From: JAOAFX01 sp965649105
GTDB taxonomy: Bacteria; Hydrothermota; Tepidihabitantia; SM23-42; JAOAFX01
Direction of reading: 5' to 3'
DNA length: 10,367 nt
Assembly (NCBI GenBank): GCA_965649105.1
Contig: CBFGJP010000086.1
Span: 1 to 10,367 of the forward strand
In this document: piece by piece, positions 1 through 6,166 of the stretch
Layout of the letters: each line of letters starts with the position of its first letter
Position numbering within the stretch: the first letter of the stretch is position 1
The notes under the pieces: generated by a model
Database searches by the model: none
Seen by the model: the letters and a program-made list of their open reading frames with translations, nothing else
What the model was told of the DNA's origin: nothing
Made by a program: the position numbers and the translations under genes

Positions 1-31
1 GACGATGTAAATCAATCCCAACATACTTCAT
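1..31 (-). CDS. IS110-family transposase, N-terminal fragment (runs off the left edge)
   Basis: Reading leftward from an ATG at 31-29, the minus strand gives MKYVGIDLHR before the window ends. This is the typical opening of IS110-family (DEDD) transposases: a short beta strand of a RuvC-like fold whose Asp (D7 here) is the first of the four acidic catalytic residues. These enzymes move by site-specific recombination directed by a bridge RNA encoded in a non-coding end of the element. A good Shine-Dalgarno, AAGGAG at 44-39, sits 7 nt before the ATG, so the start is well supported. Only ten residues are visible, so the rest of the gene, its integrity and the element's ends cannot be judged. Another RuvC-fold protein is possible, but the VGIDLH context favours IS110. 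Confidence 0.72.
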   Translation of the reverse strand, partial: MKYVGIDLHR

Positions 32-86
32 AAAACACTCCTTTTTCATTAATCATAACCATCCCTCTCTAATTTTCAAACCTTTT

Positions 87-92
87 ATTATA
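87..92 (-). promoter_or_regulatory. possible -10 box for the transposase gene
   Basis: The minus strand carries a perfect TATAAT at 92-87, about 56 bp upstream of the transposase ATG. No good -35 hexamer lies 16-18 bp further upstream, so this is tentative. It directly abuts the plus-strand promoters at 95-155, giving a compact back-to-back arrangement. Confidence 0.3.
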
Positions 93-94
93 TC

Positions 95-123
95 TTGACA
101 TAATAAATATCTTATAGTAAAAT
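95..123 (+). promoter_or_regulatory. sigma70-type promoter, upstream copy of a tandem pair
   Basis: TTGACA at 95-100, a 17-bp spacer and TAAAAT at 118-123 form a near-consensus promoter for the secreted-protein gene that starts at 171. The expected transcription start is near 130, giving a leader of about 40 nt. The segment 94-124 is repeated almost exactly 33 bp downstream. Confidence 0.75.
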
Positions 124-127
124 ACCC

Positions 128-155
128 TTGACATAATAAATAATTATAGTAAAAT
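128..155 (+). promoter_or_regulatory. sigma70-type promoter, downstream copy of a tandem pair
   Basis: TTGACA at 128-133, a 16-bp spacer and TAAAAT at 150-155 repeat the promoter at 95-123 with a 1-bp shorter spacer. Transcription from this copy would begin near 162, inside the Shine-Dalgarno (AAAGGAGG at 159-166). That would leave an mRNA with almost no leader, so the upstream copy may be the productive one. Confidence 0.65.
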
Positions 156-170
156 ATAAAAGGAGGTTTT

Positions 171-1271
171 ATGAATAGGTTGATTGTCGTTGTCTTAATA
201 TCACCTGTTGTGGCTATCGCCAACCCCCTGTTAACTGGGGTTATCAATGAATTTCAAACAGATACTATCCTCGGTCAGAAGTTTGAATTTCATCCGATAA
301 ATTATGGCTCAGAAATTCCACTACTTGGCACAATGGTATATACACCTAACTGTTCCGCATATATTGATACCAACATCAATAATCCACCTTATGGTTACAC
401 GGTGATTGATACTTCATTTTTAAATGGAACATTTCATTTAAACCAACAAAATGGGTATATAGAAGTATACAAATCTGACTATTTCTGGGATGTGATCTCT
501 TACGCGGACACCTTCCACTCCCCAATTCTTGCGCCACTCCCGGGCACCTCTGCCTCAAGATTTGTGTGTATTTTATTTTATAATTATCCCACGCCCACCG
601 CTGATTGGTATATTGACTATACGCCCACATTCGGTAGCGAAAATGACGATTATCCTGGATGTGCTATAAGCGGCTATGTTTATTTGAACAGTATTCCCGT
701 TGAAAATGCCCGGGTAACTGCAAGTTTATATGATAGCATTATAACTCCGGGACCTTTTTATAAATCCTGTACTACATTCACGAACAGCAACGGATTTTAT
801 ATAATTGATAGTCTCTGGCCTGCCCGTTATTGGATGACTGCATCTTTTGGAACACATCAACCAGTAGGTGAATTATCACCAACCCTTTGTGCATTATGGG
901 AAAGAAATCTAAATTTCTATTTTGTTGATATCGAAGAATCGGATGCAAAATCCCTGAACCGGCTGGAACCTTTGGTAATTTTCCCCAATCCATTTAGACA
1001 CCTTTGCAGGATTAATATTCAAATTCCATATCCCCAATCCGCCACAAATCAGCAATCGGAAATTAATTTAGAAGTAGCCAGTATAAAAATTTATGATGCT
1101 ACCGGCAGGTTGGTTAAAGATTTTTCACGGTCAACGGGAAATAATGAACAATCAACGCTTGTTTGGTCGGGTGAAGATAACTCAGGGCGCCGACTTCCTG
1201 CTGGTGTATATTTTATCAGGTTGGAGGCCGGAGATATCACCGGAATAGCAGAATTGATATTAATAAGATAG
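171..1271 (+). CDS. secreted lamin-tail-like / carboxypeptidase-regulatory-like protein with T9SS sorting domain
   Basis: The 366-aa product is predicted to be exported and surface-attached or released by type IX secretion. Residues 1-18 form a signal peptide with a hydrophobic core and the end AIANP. Residues about 20-160 resemble a lamin-tail domain: GVINEF near the start, then DVISYAD, LPGTSASRF and TPTFGSEN, where such domains usually end in a proline-rich W...TPG.N pattern. Residues about 163-228 fit a carboxypeptidase-regulatory-like beta sandwich (SGYVYLNSIPVENARVTA, then TNSNGFYIIDSL). Residues about 268-366 are a T9SS type A sorting domain with FPNPF, KIYDATGRLV and GRRLPAGVYFIRLEAG. 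No catalytic motif is visible, so the role is probably adhesive or structural. The start is fixed by AAAGGAGG at 159-166, 4 nt before the ATG, and by the signal peptide. The lamin-tail call is by pattern only; the sorting domain is secure. Confidence 0.85.
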   Translation: MNRLIVVVLISPVVAIANPLLTGVINEFQTDTILGQKFEFHPINYGSEIPLLGTMVYTPNCSAYIDTNINNPPYGYTVIDTSFLNGTFHLNQQNGYIEVYKSDYFWDVISYADTFHSPILAPLPGTSASRFVCILFYNYPTPTADWYIDYTPTFGSENDDYPGCAISGYVYLNSIPVENARVTASLYDSIITPGPFYKSCTTFTNSNGFYIIDSLWPARYWMTASFGTHQPVGELSPTLCALWERNLNFYFVDIEESDAKSLNRLEPLVIFPNPFRHLCRINIQIPYPQSATNQQSEINLEVASIKIYDATGRLVKDFSRSTGNNEQSTLVWSGEDNSGRRLPAGVYFIRLEAGDITGIAELILIR

Positions 1272-1283
1272 CGAATTGCAATA

Positions 1284-1311
1284 TTGACTTTCTATTATTG
1301 TTGGATATAAT
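1284..1311 (+). promoter_or_regulatory. promoter for tRNA-Pro and probably the downstream peptidase
   Basis: TTGACT at 1284-1289, a 16-bp spacer and TATAAT at 1306-1311 form a strong promoter. It lies 12 bp after the stop codon of the preceding gene and about 140 bp before the tRNA. It is the only clear promoter between that stop and the peptidase gene at 1551. The leader would contain a 9-codon ORF (1332-1361, no function assigned) and an 11-bp odd palindrome at 1400-1410. Confidence 0.65.
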
Positions 1312-1451
1312 CTCAAATAATTCTAAATGTAATGAATTTAGGAGTCTTAAGCAACTGTTAAGAATATTTGCTTTTCGTCCTGGTGTTTAAAAAATAATGA
1401 TAACAGTTATGGTAAAAATAGCAAAACCTTAAAACGACTACCAACCTGTTC

Positions 1452-1525
1452 CGGGGCGTGGCGCAGCGGCTTAGCGCACTTGGTTTGGGACCAAGGGGTC
1501 GTGGGTTCAAATCCCTCCGCCCCGA
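1452..1525 (+). tRNA. tRNA-Pro (anticodon UGG)
   Basis: A full cloverleaf can be drawn. The acceptor stem CGGGGCG (1452-1458) pairs with CGCCCCG (1518-1524), and A1525 is the discriminator. The D stem GCGC pairs with GCGC (1461-1464 with 1474-1477). The anticodon stem CTTGG (1479-1483) pairs with CCAAG (1491-1495), and the loop TTTGGGA places TGG at 1486-1488. The T arm is 1501-1517 with loop TTCAAAT. The CGGGG start with C1-G72 is typical of bacterial proline tRNAs. CCA is not encoded. Position 50-64 of the T stem is a T-T mismatch. The UGG anticodon can read all or most CCN codons. Confidence 0.97.
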
Positions 1526-1550
1526 TATCGTAATGTATAAGAGAGAAACT

Positions 1551-3092
1551 ATGAAAAAAATTTTAATATTTGTGATTTTTACTGATTTACTCATAGGCAT
1601 TGACTACCAAAGTATCCCATTATTAAAATGGGCTGGGCCTGAAGGAACGCACCCTGACACCTATGAAGAGTGGATAGCAAAAAATCCCTATTCTCAATTC
1701 TTCTGTTCACTTGATAAAATTGTCTATGGCAATGGAAGGGCTGGTAATGTTGCCATTTTAACTCAACAGAGTATTGCCGGTTCACTTACCAATGAGCTTA
1801 ACCGATTGATCGATAATTTACAATCCGAAGGATATACAATTCTCAGTTATCAGATCGCTGGTGGGTCACCGGAAATCCTACGAACATTTTTACAAAATCT
1901 TTATAATAACAATAACATTGAAGGGGCTCTATTTGTCGGTAACCTGCCAATTGCCTGGTTTGAAATCGCCAATGATTTTGGTCAGTATGGATATGCACAG
2001 TTCCCCATAGATTTGTTTTATATGGATTTGAATGGCACATGGCTCGATACCATGAACACCGGCAATGGCAAATATGATGGACATACCGGCAATATCAATC
2101 CTGAGATTTATATTGGTAGACTCACTCCCACAGGTATTGGAGTTGATACAGTTACTTTAAAAAATTACTTCCGTAAAGATAATGCCTATCGCTATGATAC
2201 ACTTAAATTACAAAACAGAGCATTATTCTTTTGTGACGATGATTGGATCCCGTGGGCACCCCAATGGGCATATGAAGTGTCGGTCTTATATCCGGATACA
2301 ATGAACTACTGGCATGCAGAAACAACAAGGGCATCTATCTATAGAACAAAATTAAATACACCACAGGCGTGGGTCTCAGTCTTCGCCCATTCTTCGCCGA
2401 GTTTACATCAATTTAAATATAATAACGGCGGTTCCTATGATTATTACTATGCCAATGAATACACAACCCAAAACCCACCGGCAAATTTTTACAATCACTT
2501 TGCCTGCTCATTTGCCCGTTATACTACAAATGGATATGGTGGCGGACAATCTATTTTTAATCAGGATTATGGTCTGGGTGAAATTGGTTCTACGAAAACC
2601 GGCAGTATGTTAGATTTTTATTATTTTTACCAGCCACTTTCACAGCAAAAGACACTCGGACAGGCATTTAGAGATTGGTTCACATACATAACTTCCAATG
2701 GTGTTACCTTTGATGAACTCTGCTGGCATTATGGAATGACCCTGCTTGGCGACCCATGGTTGAAACCAACTGGACATAATTTCTTTATTGTCGAACAAAA
2801 GAAACATACCCTTGAAAATACCCCAATCAAAATTATTGAGAATCCGGCAATAGAACGAGTAACTATCCAATTGACTATTTCACCTTCCATTATTGAAAAA
2901 TTGGAGGTTTATGACTGCCTTGGTAATAAAGTCAAGAAATTAATTGATAAAAATAATCAATATCGAAATAATACTCAAATTATATGGTGTTTTGATGATG
3001 ATGCTGGACGACAACTACCAGCAGGTGTCTATAGTGTAAGAGCAGAAATTGAGGGTAAAACCTTTATTGCGAAATTAGTCCATCTTAAATAA
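1551..3092 (+). CDS. gingipain-like (family C25) cysteine peptidase with C-terminal sorting-like domain
   Basis: The 513-aa product is a predicted secreted protease. Residues 1-17 are a signal peptide (MKKILIFVIF...). Residues about 65-405 follow the C25 fold pattern: GALFVGNLPIA (125-135), DLFYMDLNGTW (154-164), EIYIGRL (185-191), then VFAHSSP with candidate catalytic His280 and FACSFARY with candidate catalytic Cys319. The domain closes with LLGDPWLKP (398-406). Residues about 428-513 form a degenerate T9SS sorting domain (KLEVYDCLGNKVKKL, GRQLPAGVYSVRAE) whose usual PNPF motif reads ENPA. The reading frame stays open back into the tRNA (to 1458), but that extension just translates tRNA bases. 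ATG 1551 is preferred because a signal peptide follows it at once. Its Shine-Dalgarno (GAGAG at 1541-1545) is weak. Many C25 enzymes have HG at the histidine; HS here is a variant. Confidence 0.82.
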   Translation: MKKILIFVIFTDLLIGIDYQSIPLLKWAGPEGTHPDTYEEWIAKNPYSQFFCSLDKIVYGNGRAGNVAILTQQSIAGSLTNELNRLIDNLQSEGYTILSYQIAGGSPEILRTFLQNLYNNNNIEGALFVGNLPIAWFEIANDFGQYGYAQFPIDLFYMDLNGTWLDTMNTGNGKYDGHTGNINPEIYIGRLTPTGIGVDTVTLKNYFRKDNAYRYDTLKLQNRALFFCDDDWIPWAPQWAYEVSVLYPDTMNYWHAETTRASIYRTKLNTPQAWVSVFAHSSPSLHQFKYNNGGSYDYYYANEYTTQNPPANFYNHFACSFARYTTNGYGGGQSIFNQDYGLGEIGSTKTGSMLDFYYFYQPLSQQKTLGQAFRDWFTYITSNGVTFDELCWHYGMTLLGDPWLKPTGHNFFIVEQKKHTLENTPIKIIENPAIERVTIQLTISPSIIEKLEVYDCLGNKVKKLIDKNNQYRNNTQIIWCFDDDAGRQLPAGVYSVRAEIEGKTFIAKLVHLK

Positions 3093-3100
3093 TATCTATC

Positions 3101-3128
3101 TTGACACTTACTAATAATTAAATATAAT
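3101..3128 (+). promoter_or_regulatory. topA promoter
   Basis: TTGACA at 3101-3106, a 16-bp spacer and a perfect TATAAT at 3123-3128 give the strongest promoter in the window. It lies between the peptidase stop and the topA GTG at 3134. Only 5 bp separate the -10 box from the start codon, so transcription should begin at or within a base or two of the GTG. Confidence 0.8.
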
Positions 3129-3133
3129 AATTT

Positions 3134-5275
3134 GTGAACAAAGGCAAAAAAGTCATAGTTGTGGAATCACCCACAAAAGCCAAGACAATAAAATCCTTTC
3201 TCGGGCGAGAATATATAATTTTATCATCAAAAGGACATATCAAGGATCTGCCAAAATCAGAACTGGGCGTAAAGATAGAAAATAACTTTGAACCTAAATA
3301 TATAAAAATAAAAGGCAAGGCAAAAATAATTAATGAAATCAAGAACGCTTGCAAGAATTCAGCAAAGGTTTATATCGCATCCGATCCTGATCGCGAAGGC
3401 GAGGCAATTGCCCAGCATATCGCCGAAGAATTAAATTCGAGTGCGCCAGTTATAAAAAGGGCATTATTCCATGAAATCACCCCTGAATATGTAAGAAAAG
3501 CACTTCAAAATCCGGTCTCAATAGACCAGAATCTGGTTGATGCGCATAAAGCCCGCCGGGTTCTTGACCGTATTGTTGGTTATTGCACAAGTCCTTTTTT
3601 ATGGAAGGTAATAAAATCTGGACTTTCCGCGGGAAGGGTACAGAGTGTTGCCCTAAGATTGATTTGTGAAAGAGAAAAAGAAATTGAATCGTTTCAGCCA
3701 ACGCCTTACTGGAATATCGCCGGGACATTTGAAACACGCGCCCGAGAATCTTTCAATGCTAACCTCTTGAAAATCGAAGGCGTTCAGAGGAAAGTACTTT
3801 CTGAAGAAGAGCTCAATAAAATAAAAAATATTTTAAAACCCGATACAAAATTCACGGTCACGGCATATCGCATAACTAGTCCGGAAAAAATTCCTGCCCC
3901 ACCATTAATTACATCCACGCTTCAACAGGAGGCTTCAAAACAATTCAACATAACGCCTAAAAAGACTATGCAGATTGCCCAGAGTCTATACGAAGGAATA
4001 AGCCTGCCCCAGGGGACGATTGGTTTGATTACCTATATGAGAACCGATTCGACGCGAGTAAATGATCAGGCAATAGAAGCAGTAAGAGAATATATCGATG
4101 GGAAGTTTGGAAGTGAATACCTGCCCAGGGAACCAAGGAAATTCAAAGATAAAAAAAGTGCCCAATCCGGTCATGAGGCAATCAGACCAACGAGAATAAA
4201 TATTGAGCCTGATTCCATAATTGATTATCTTACCCCTGATCAGTATAAAATATATAAATTAATATTTGATCGATTCGTTGCTTCACAAATGGTAAATGCC
4301 CGATACGAACTAAAAGAGGTATTTCTTGAATACATGGGGCTTGAATTCAAGGCTGAAGAAATGAAACCTTTATTCCTTGGTTATCAATTATTATCCGGTG
4401 AAACAATTCAAAGGGGTTTTGTACCAAAGGTTAAGGTCGGGGAGGGCGTGATATTAAAGAAAATCGATATTGAAAAAAAACAGACCGAGCCATTACCCAG
4501 ATTTACGGAAGCAACCTTGATTAAAAAATTAGAAGAAAATGGCATTGGCCGACCTTCTACTTATGCCCATATAATTCAAACTTTATTTGATCGTAGATAT
4601 GTGATTAAAAATAATGGGAAAATAATTCCAACTGATCTGGGCAGAGAAGTTTATAATATAATCATTCCCAGATTCAATAATATCTTTGAAATACCTTTCA
4701 CTGCCCGCATGGAAGAGGAACTCGACCTCGTGGAAACTGGGAAGAAAAAATGGCAGGAAGTTGTTAAAGAATTTTATGAACCGTTTGAGAAAGTTGTGAA
4801 CCAGGCAAATGCTGATGTAGAAAGTATAAAGAAAAATATTCAGCAGACTATTGATAAAGTTTGCCCACAGTGCGGACGGCCGATGGTAATTAGATGGGGT
4901 AAATACGGTAAATTCCTTGCCTGTTCCGGATTTCCTGAATGTAAATATTCAGAAAATCTTGAAGTCCAATCAACAAACAAGACCTGTCCAAAGTGCGGAA
5001 AAACCTTGGTAATTAAAAAAGGGAGATTCGGCGAGTTTCTTGCCTGCAGTGGTTATCCTGAATGTAAGTATACAGAAAACCTTACGCACGATTTTCCATG
5101 CCCAATCTGCAATGGCACGGTAATTATATTCTCGGGTAAAAAAGGTAGGGTATATAAATGTAAGGTATGCGGATTCAGTTCATTTTATCCACCCGTTGAA
5201 CAGAAATGTCCACAATGTGGTGGTGGTATGGTGTTAAAGAAAAACAAACCATTCTGTCTCACCTGCAAAAAATAA
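3134..5275 (+). CDS. topA: DNA topoisomerase I (type IA)
   Basis: The 713-aa enzyme relaxes negatively supercoiled DNA by cutting one strand and passing the other through. The TOPRIM domain (about 5-115) has the acidic Mg2+ residues E11 (VVESPTKAKT) and D84/D86/E88 (DPDREGE). SAGRVQSVALRLICERE lies at 165-181. The catalytic site GLITYMRTDSTR gives active-site Tyr301 with Arg303. The C-terminus holds four zinc-ribbon-like Cys clusters starting at C577, C618, C656 and C692, the first two in the usual CxxC...CSGFPxCKY form. The length suits bacterial TopA. The GTG start is forced: the conserved KKVIVVESP begins at residue 5 and no upstream in-frame start exists. There is no Shine-Dalgarno, and the promoter suggests a leaderless message. 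nfo follows after 12 bp, probably in the same transcript. Confidence 0.97.
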   Translation: MNKGKKVIVVESPTKAKTIKSFLGREYIILSSKGHIKDLPKSELGVKIENNFEPKYIKIKGKAKIINEIKNACKNSAKVYIASDPDREGEAIAQHIAEELNSSAPVIKRALFHEITPEYVRKALQNPVSIDQNLVDAHKARRVLDRIVGYCTSPFLWKVIKSGLSAGRVQSVALRLICEREKEIESFQPTPYWNIAGTFETRARESFNANLLKIEGVQRKVLSEEELNKIKNILKPDTKFTVTAYRITSPEKIPAPPLITSTLQQEASKQFNITPKKTMQIAQSLYEGISLPQGTIGLITYMRTDSTRVNDQAIEAVREYIDGKFGSEYLPREPRKFKDKKSAQSGHEAIRPTRINIEPDSIIDYLTPDQYKIYKLIFDRFVASQMVNARYELKEVFLEYMGLEFKAEEMKPLFLGYQLLSGETIQRGFVPKVKVGEGVILKKIDIEKKQTEPLPRFTEATLIKKLEENGIGRPSTYAHIIQTLFDRRYVIKNNGKIIPTDLGREVYNIIIPRFNNIFEIPFTARMEEELDLVETGKKKWQEVVKEFYEPFEKVVNQANADVESIKKNIQQTIDKVCPQCGRPMVIRWGKYGKFLACSGFPECKYSENLEVQSTNKTCPKCGKTLVIKKGRFGEFLACSGYPECKYTENLTHDFPCPICNGTVIIFSGKKGRVYKCKVCGFSSFYPPVEQKCPQCGGGMVLKKNKPFCLTCKK

Positions 5276-5287
5276 ATTTTTTTATTT

Positions 5288-6121
5288 ATGAAATTGGGGT
5301 TTCATATTTCAATCGCCGGCGGATTTAAGTATGTCTGCACACGAGCAAAAGAAGTTAATTCGGAAACGATCCAAATTTTTTCCCGTAACCCAAGAAGTTG
5401 GAAATATAAAAATATCGATAACCGAGATGCCACAATCTTTAAACACCAGATGGAAGAAAATGGCATCTCACCTGTTTTTGTTCATTTCCCCTATTTAAAT
5501 AACCTGGGTTCAAACGACGATGATTTATTTGAACGATCGGTTGCTTCGCTGATTGAGGACCTAAAAAGGGCAGAGAAATTAAACGCCGAATACCTGATCA
5601 CGCACGCCGGTTCAAATCCGGATATAAAATCCGGTATAAAAAAGATGATTGAAGCAATAACCCGGGCAATAGATGCGGTCGAAAATAATGTTATAATTCT
5701 TGTGGAGAATACAGCCGGAAGTGGCAATGAATTTGGCTATAAGTTCGAGCATTTGGGTGAAATACTAAAAGGGATCAATTCCCGTCGGATAGGAATTGTT
5801 TTTGACACTGCCCACGCATTTGCTGCCGGATATGACTTGAGGACTGAAAAATGGGTTAATGAAACAATAAAAAGTTTAAAAAGATATATTGGTTTAGAAC
5901 ATATCCACCTCGTCCATTTCAATGATTCGCTGGCAAAATTTGATTCGAAAAAGGATAGACACTGGCATATCGGGAAAGGAGAAATTGGGAGGGGTATGGA
6001 ATTTATCATAAACCATCCAGAACTTAAAAATTTACCTTTTATCATGGAGACACCGAGGACCGGAATAACAGAGGATCTTATGAATATGGCAATGGCAAGG
6101 AAAATGATAAGAAATTCTTGA
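5288..6121 (+). CDS. nfo: deoxyribonuclease IV (AP endonuclease, EndoIV family)
   Basis: The 277-aa TIM-barrel enzyme cleaves DNA 5' of abasic sites in base-excision repair and can trim blocked 3' ends, using three Zn ions. All nine expected metal ligands are present by pattern: H66 (FVHFPYLNN), H106 (ITHAGSN), E140 (VENTAG), D173 and H176 (FDTAHAFAAGYD), H210 (LVHFND), D223 and H225 (KDRHWHIG), and E254 (METP). The N-terminus MKLGFHISIAGG is typical, which fixes the ATG. No Shine-Dalgarno is visible: the 12 bp between the topA stop and this ATG are nearly all A/T. Translation may therefore be coupled to topA or rely on an unstructured AT-rich leader. The pairing with topA makes a small DNA-maintenance operon. 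Its TGA stop lies within the -35 box of the next promoter. Confidence 0.97.
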   Translation: MKLGFHISIAGGFKYVCTRAKEVNSETIQIFSRNPRSWKYKNIDNRDATIFKHQMEENGISPVFVHFPYLNNLGSNDDDLFERSVASLIEDLKRAEKLNAEYLITHAGSNPDIKSGIKKMIEAITRAIDAVENNVIILVENTAGSGNEFGYKFEHLGEILKGINSRRIGIVFDTAHAFAAGYDLRTEKWVNETIKSLKRYIGLEHIHLVHFNDSLAKFDSKKDRHWHIGKGEIGRGMEFIINHPELKNLPFIMETPRTGITEDLMNMAMARKMIRNS

Positions 6122-6145
6122 CCTTTCTTAAAAAATATATATAAT
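6118..6145 (+). promoter_or_regulatory. promoter of the four-gene operon 6167-9726
   Basis: TTGACC at 6118-6123 (overlapping the nfo stop TGA at 6119-6121), a 16-bp spacer and TATAAT at 6140-6145 form a clear promoter. Transcription should start near 6152, just ahead of AAAGGAGG at 6154-6161, which is 5 nt before the TTG start. It lets the operon be expressed separately from topA-nfo. Confidence 0.75.
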
Positions 6146-6166
6146 ATAGATTCAAAGGAGGCTTCA

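Noticed and set aside
1332..1361. 9-codon ORF in the leader before the tRNA
   Set aside because: Too short to assess, without a ribosome site or repeated codons that would suggest attenuation.
1400..1410. Odd palindrome ATAACAGTTAT as a possible operator
   Set aside because: Expected by chance in A/T-rich DNA; a single copy, far from the promoter.
1458..1550. N-terminal extension of the peptidase starting at a GTG inside the tRNA
   Set aside because: These 31 residues translate tRNA sequence; a normal signal peptide begins at ATG 1551.
1358..1600. Minus-strand ORF containing the peptide RDLNPRPLGPKPSALSRCA
   Set aside because: It is the antisense translation of the tRNA-Pro gene, a well-known type of spurious ORF; there is no ribosome site or domain.
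5737..6045. 102-aa minus-strand ORF inside nfo
   Set aside because: A shadow frame of a secure gene with all catalytic residues; no initiation signal.
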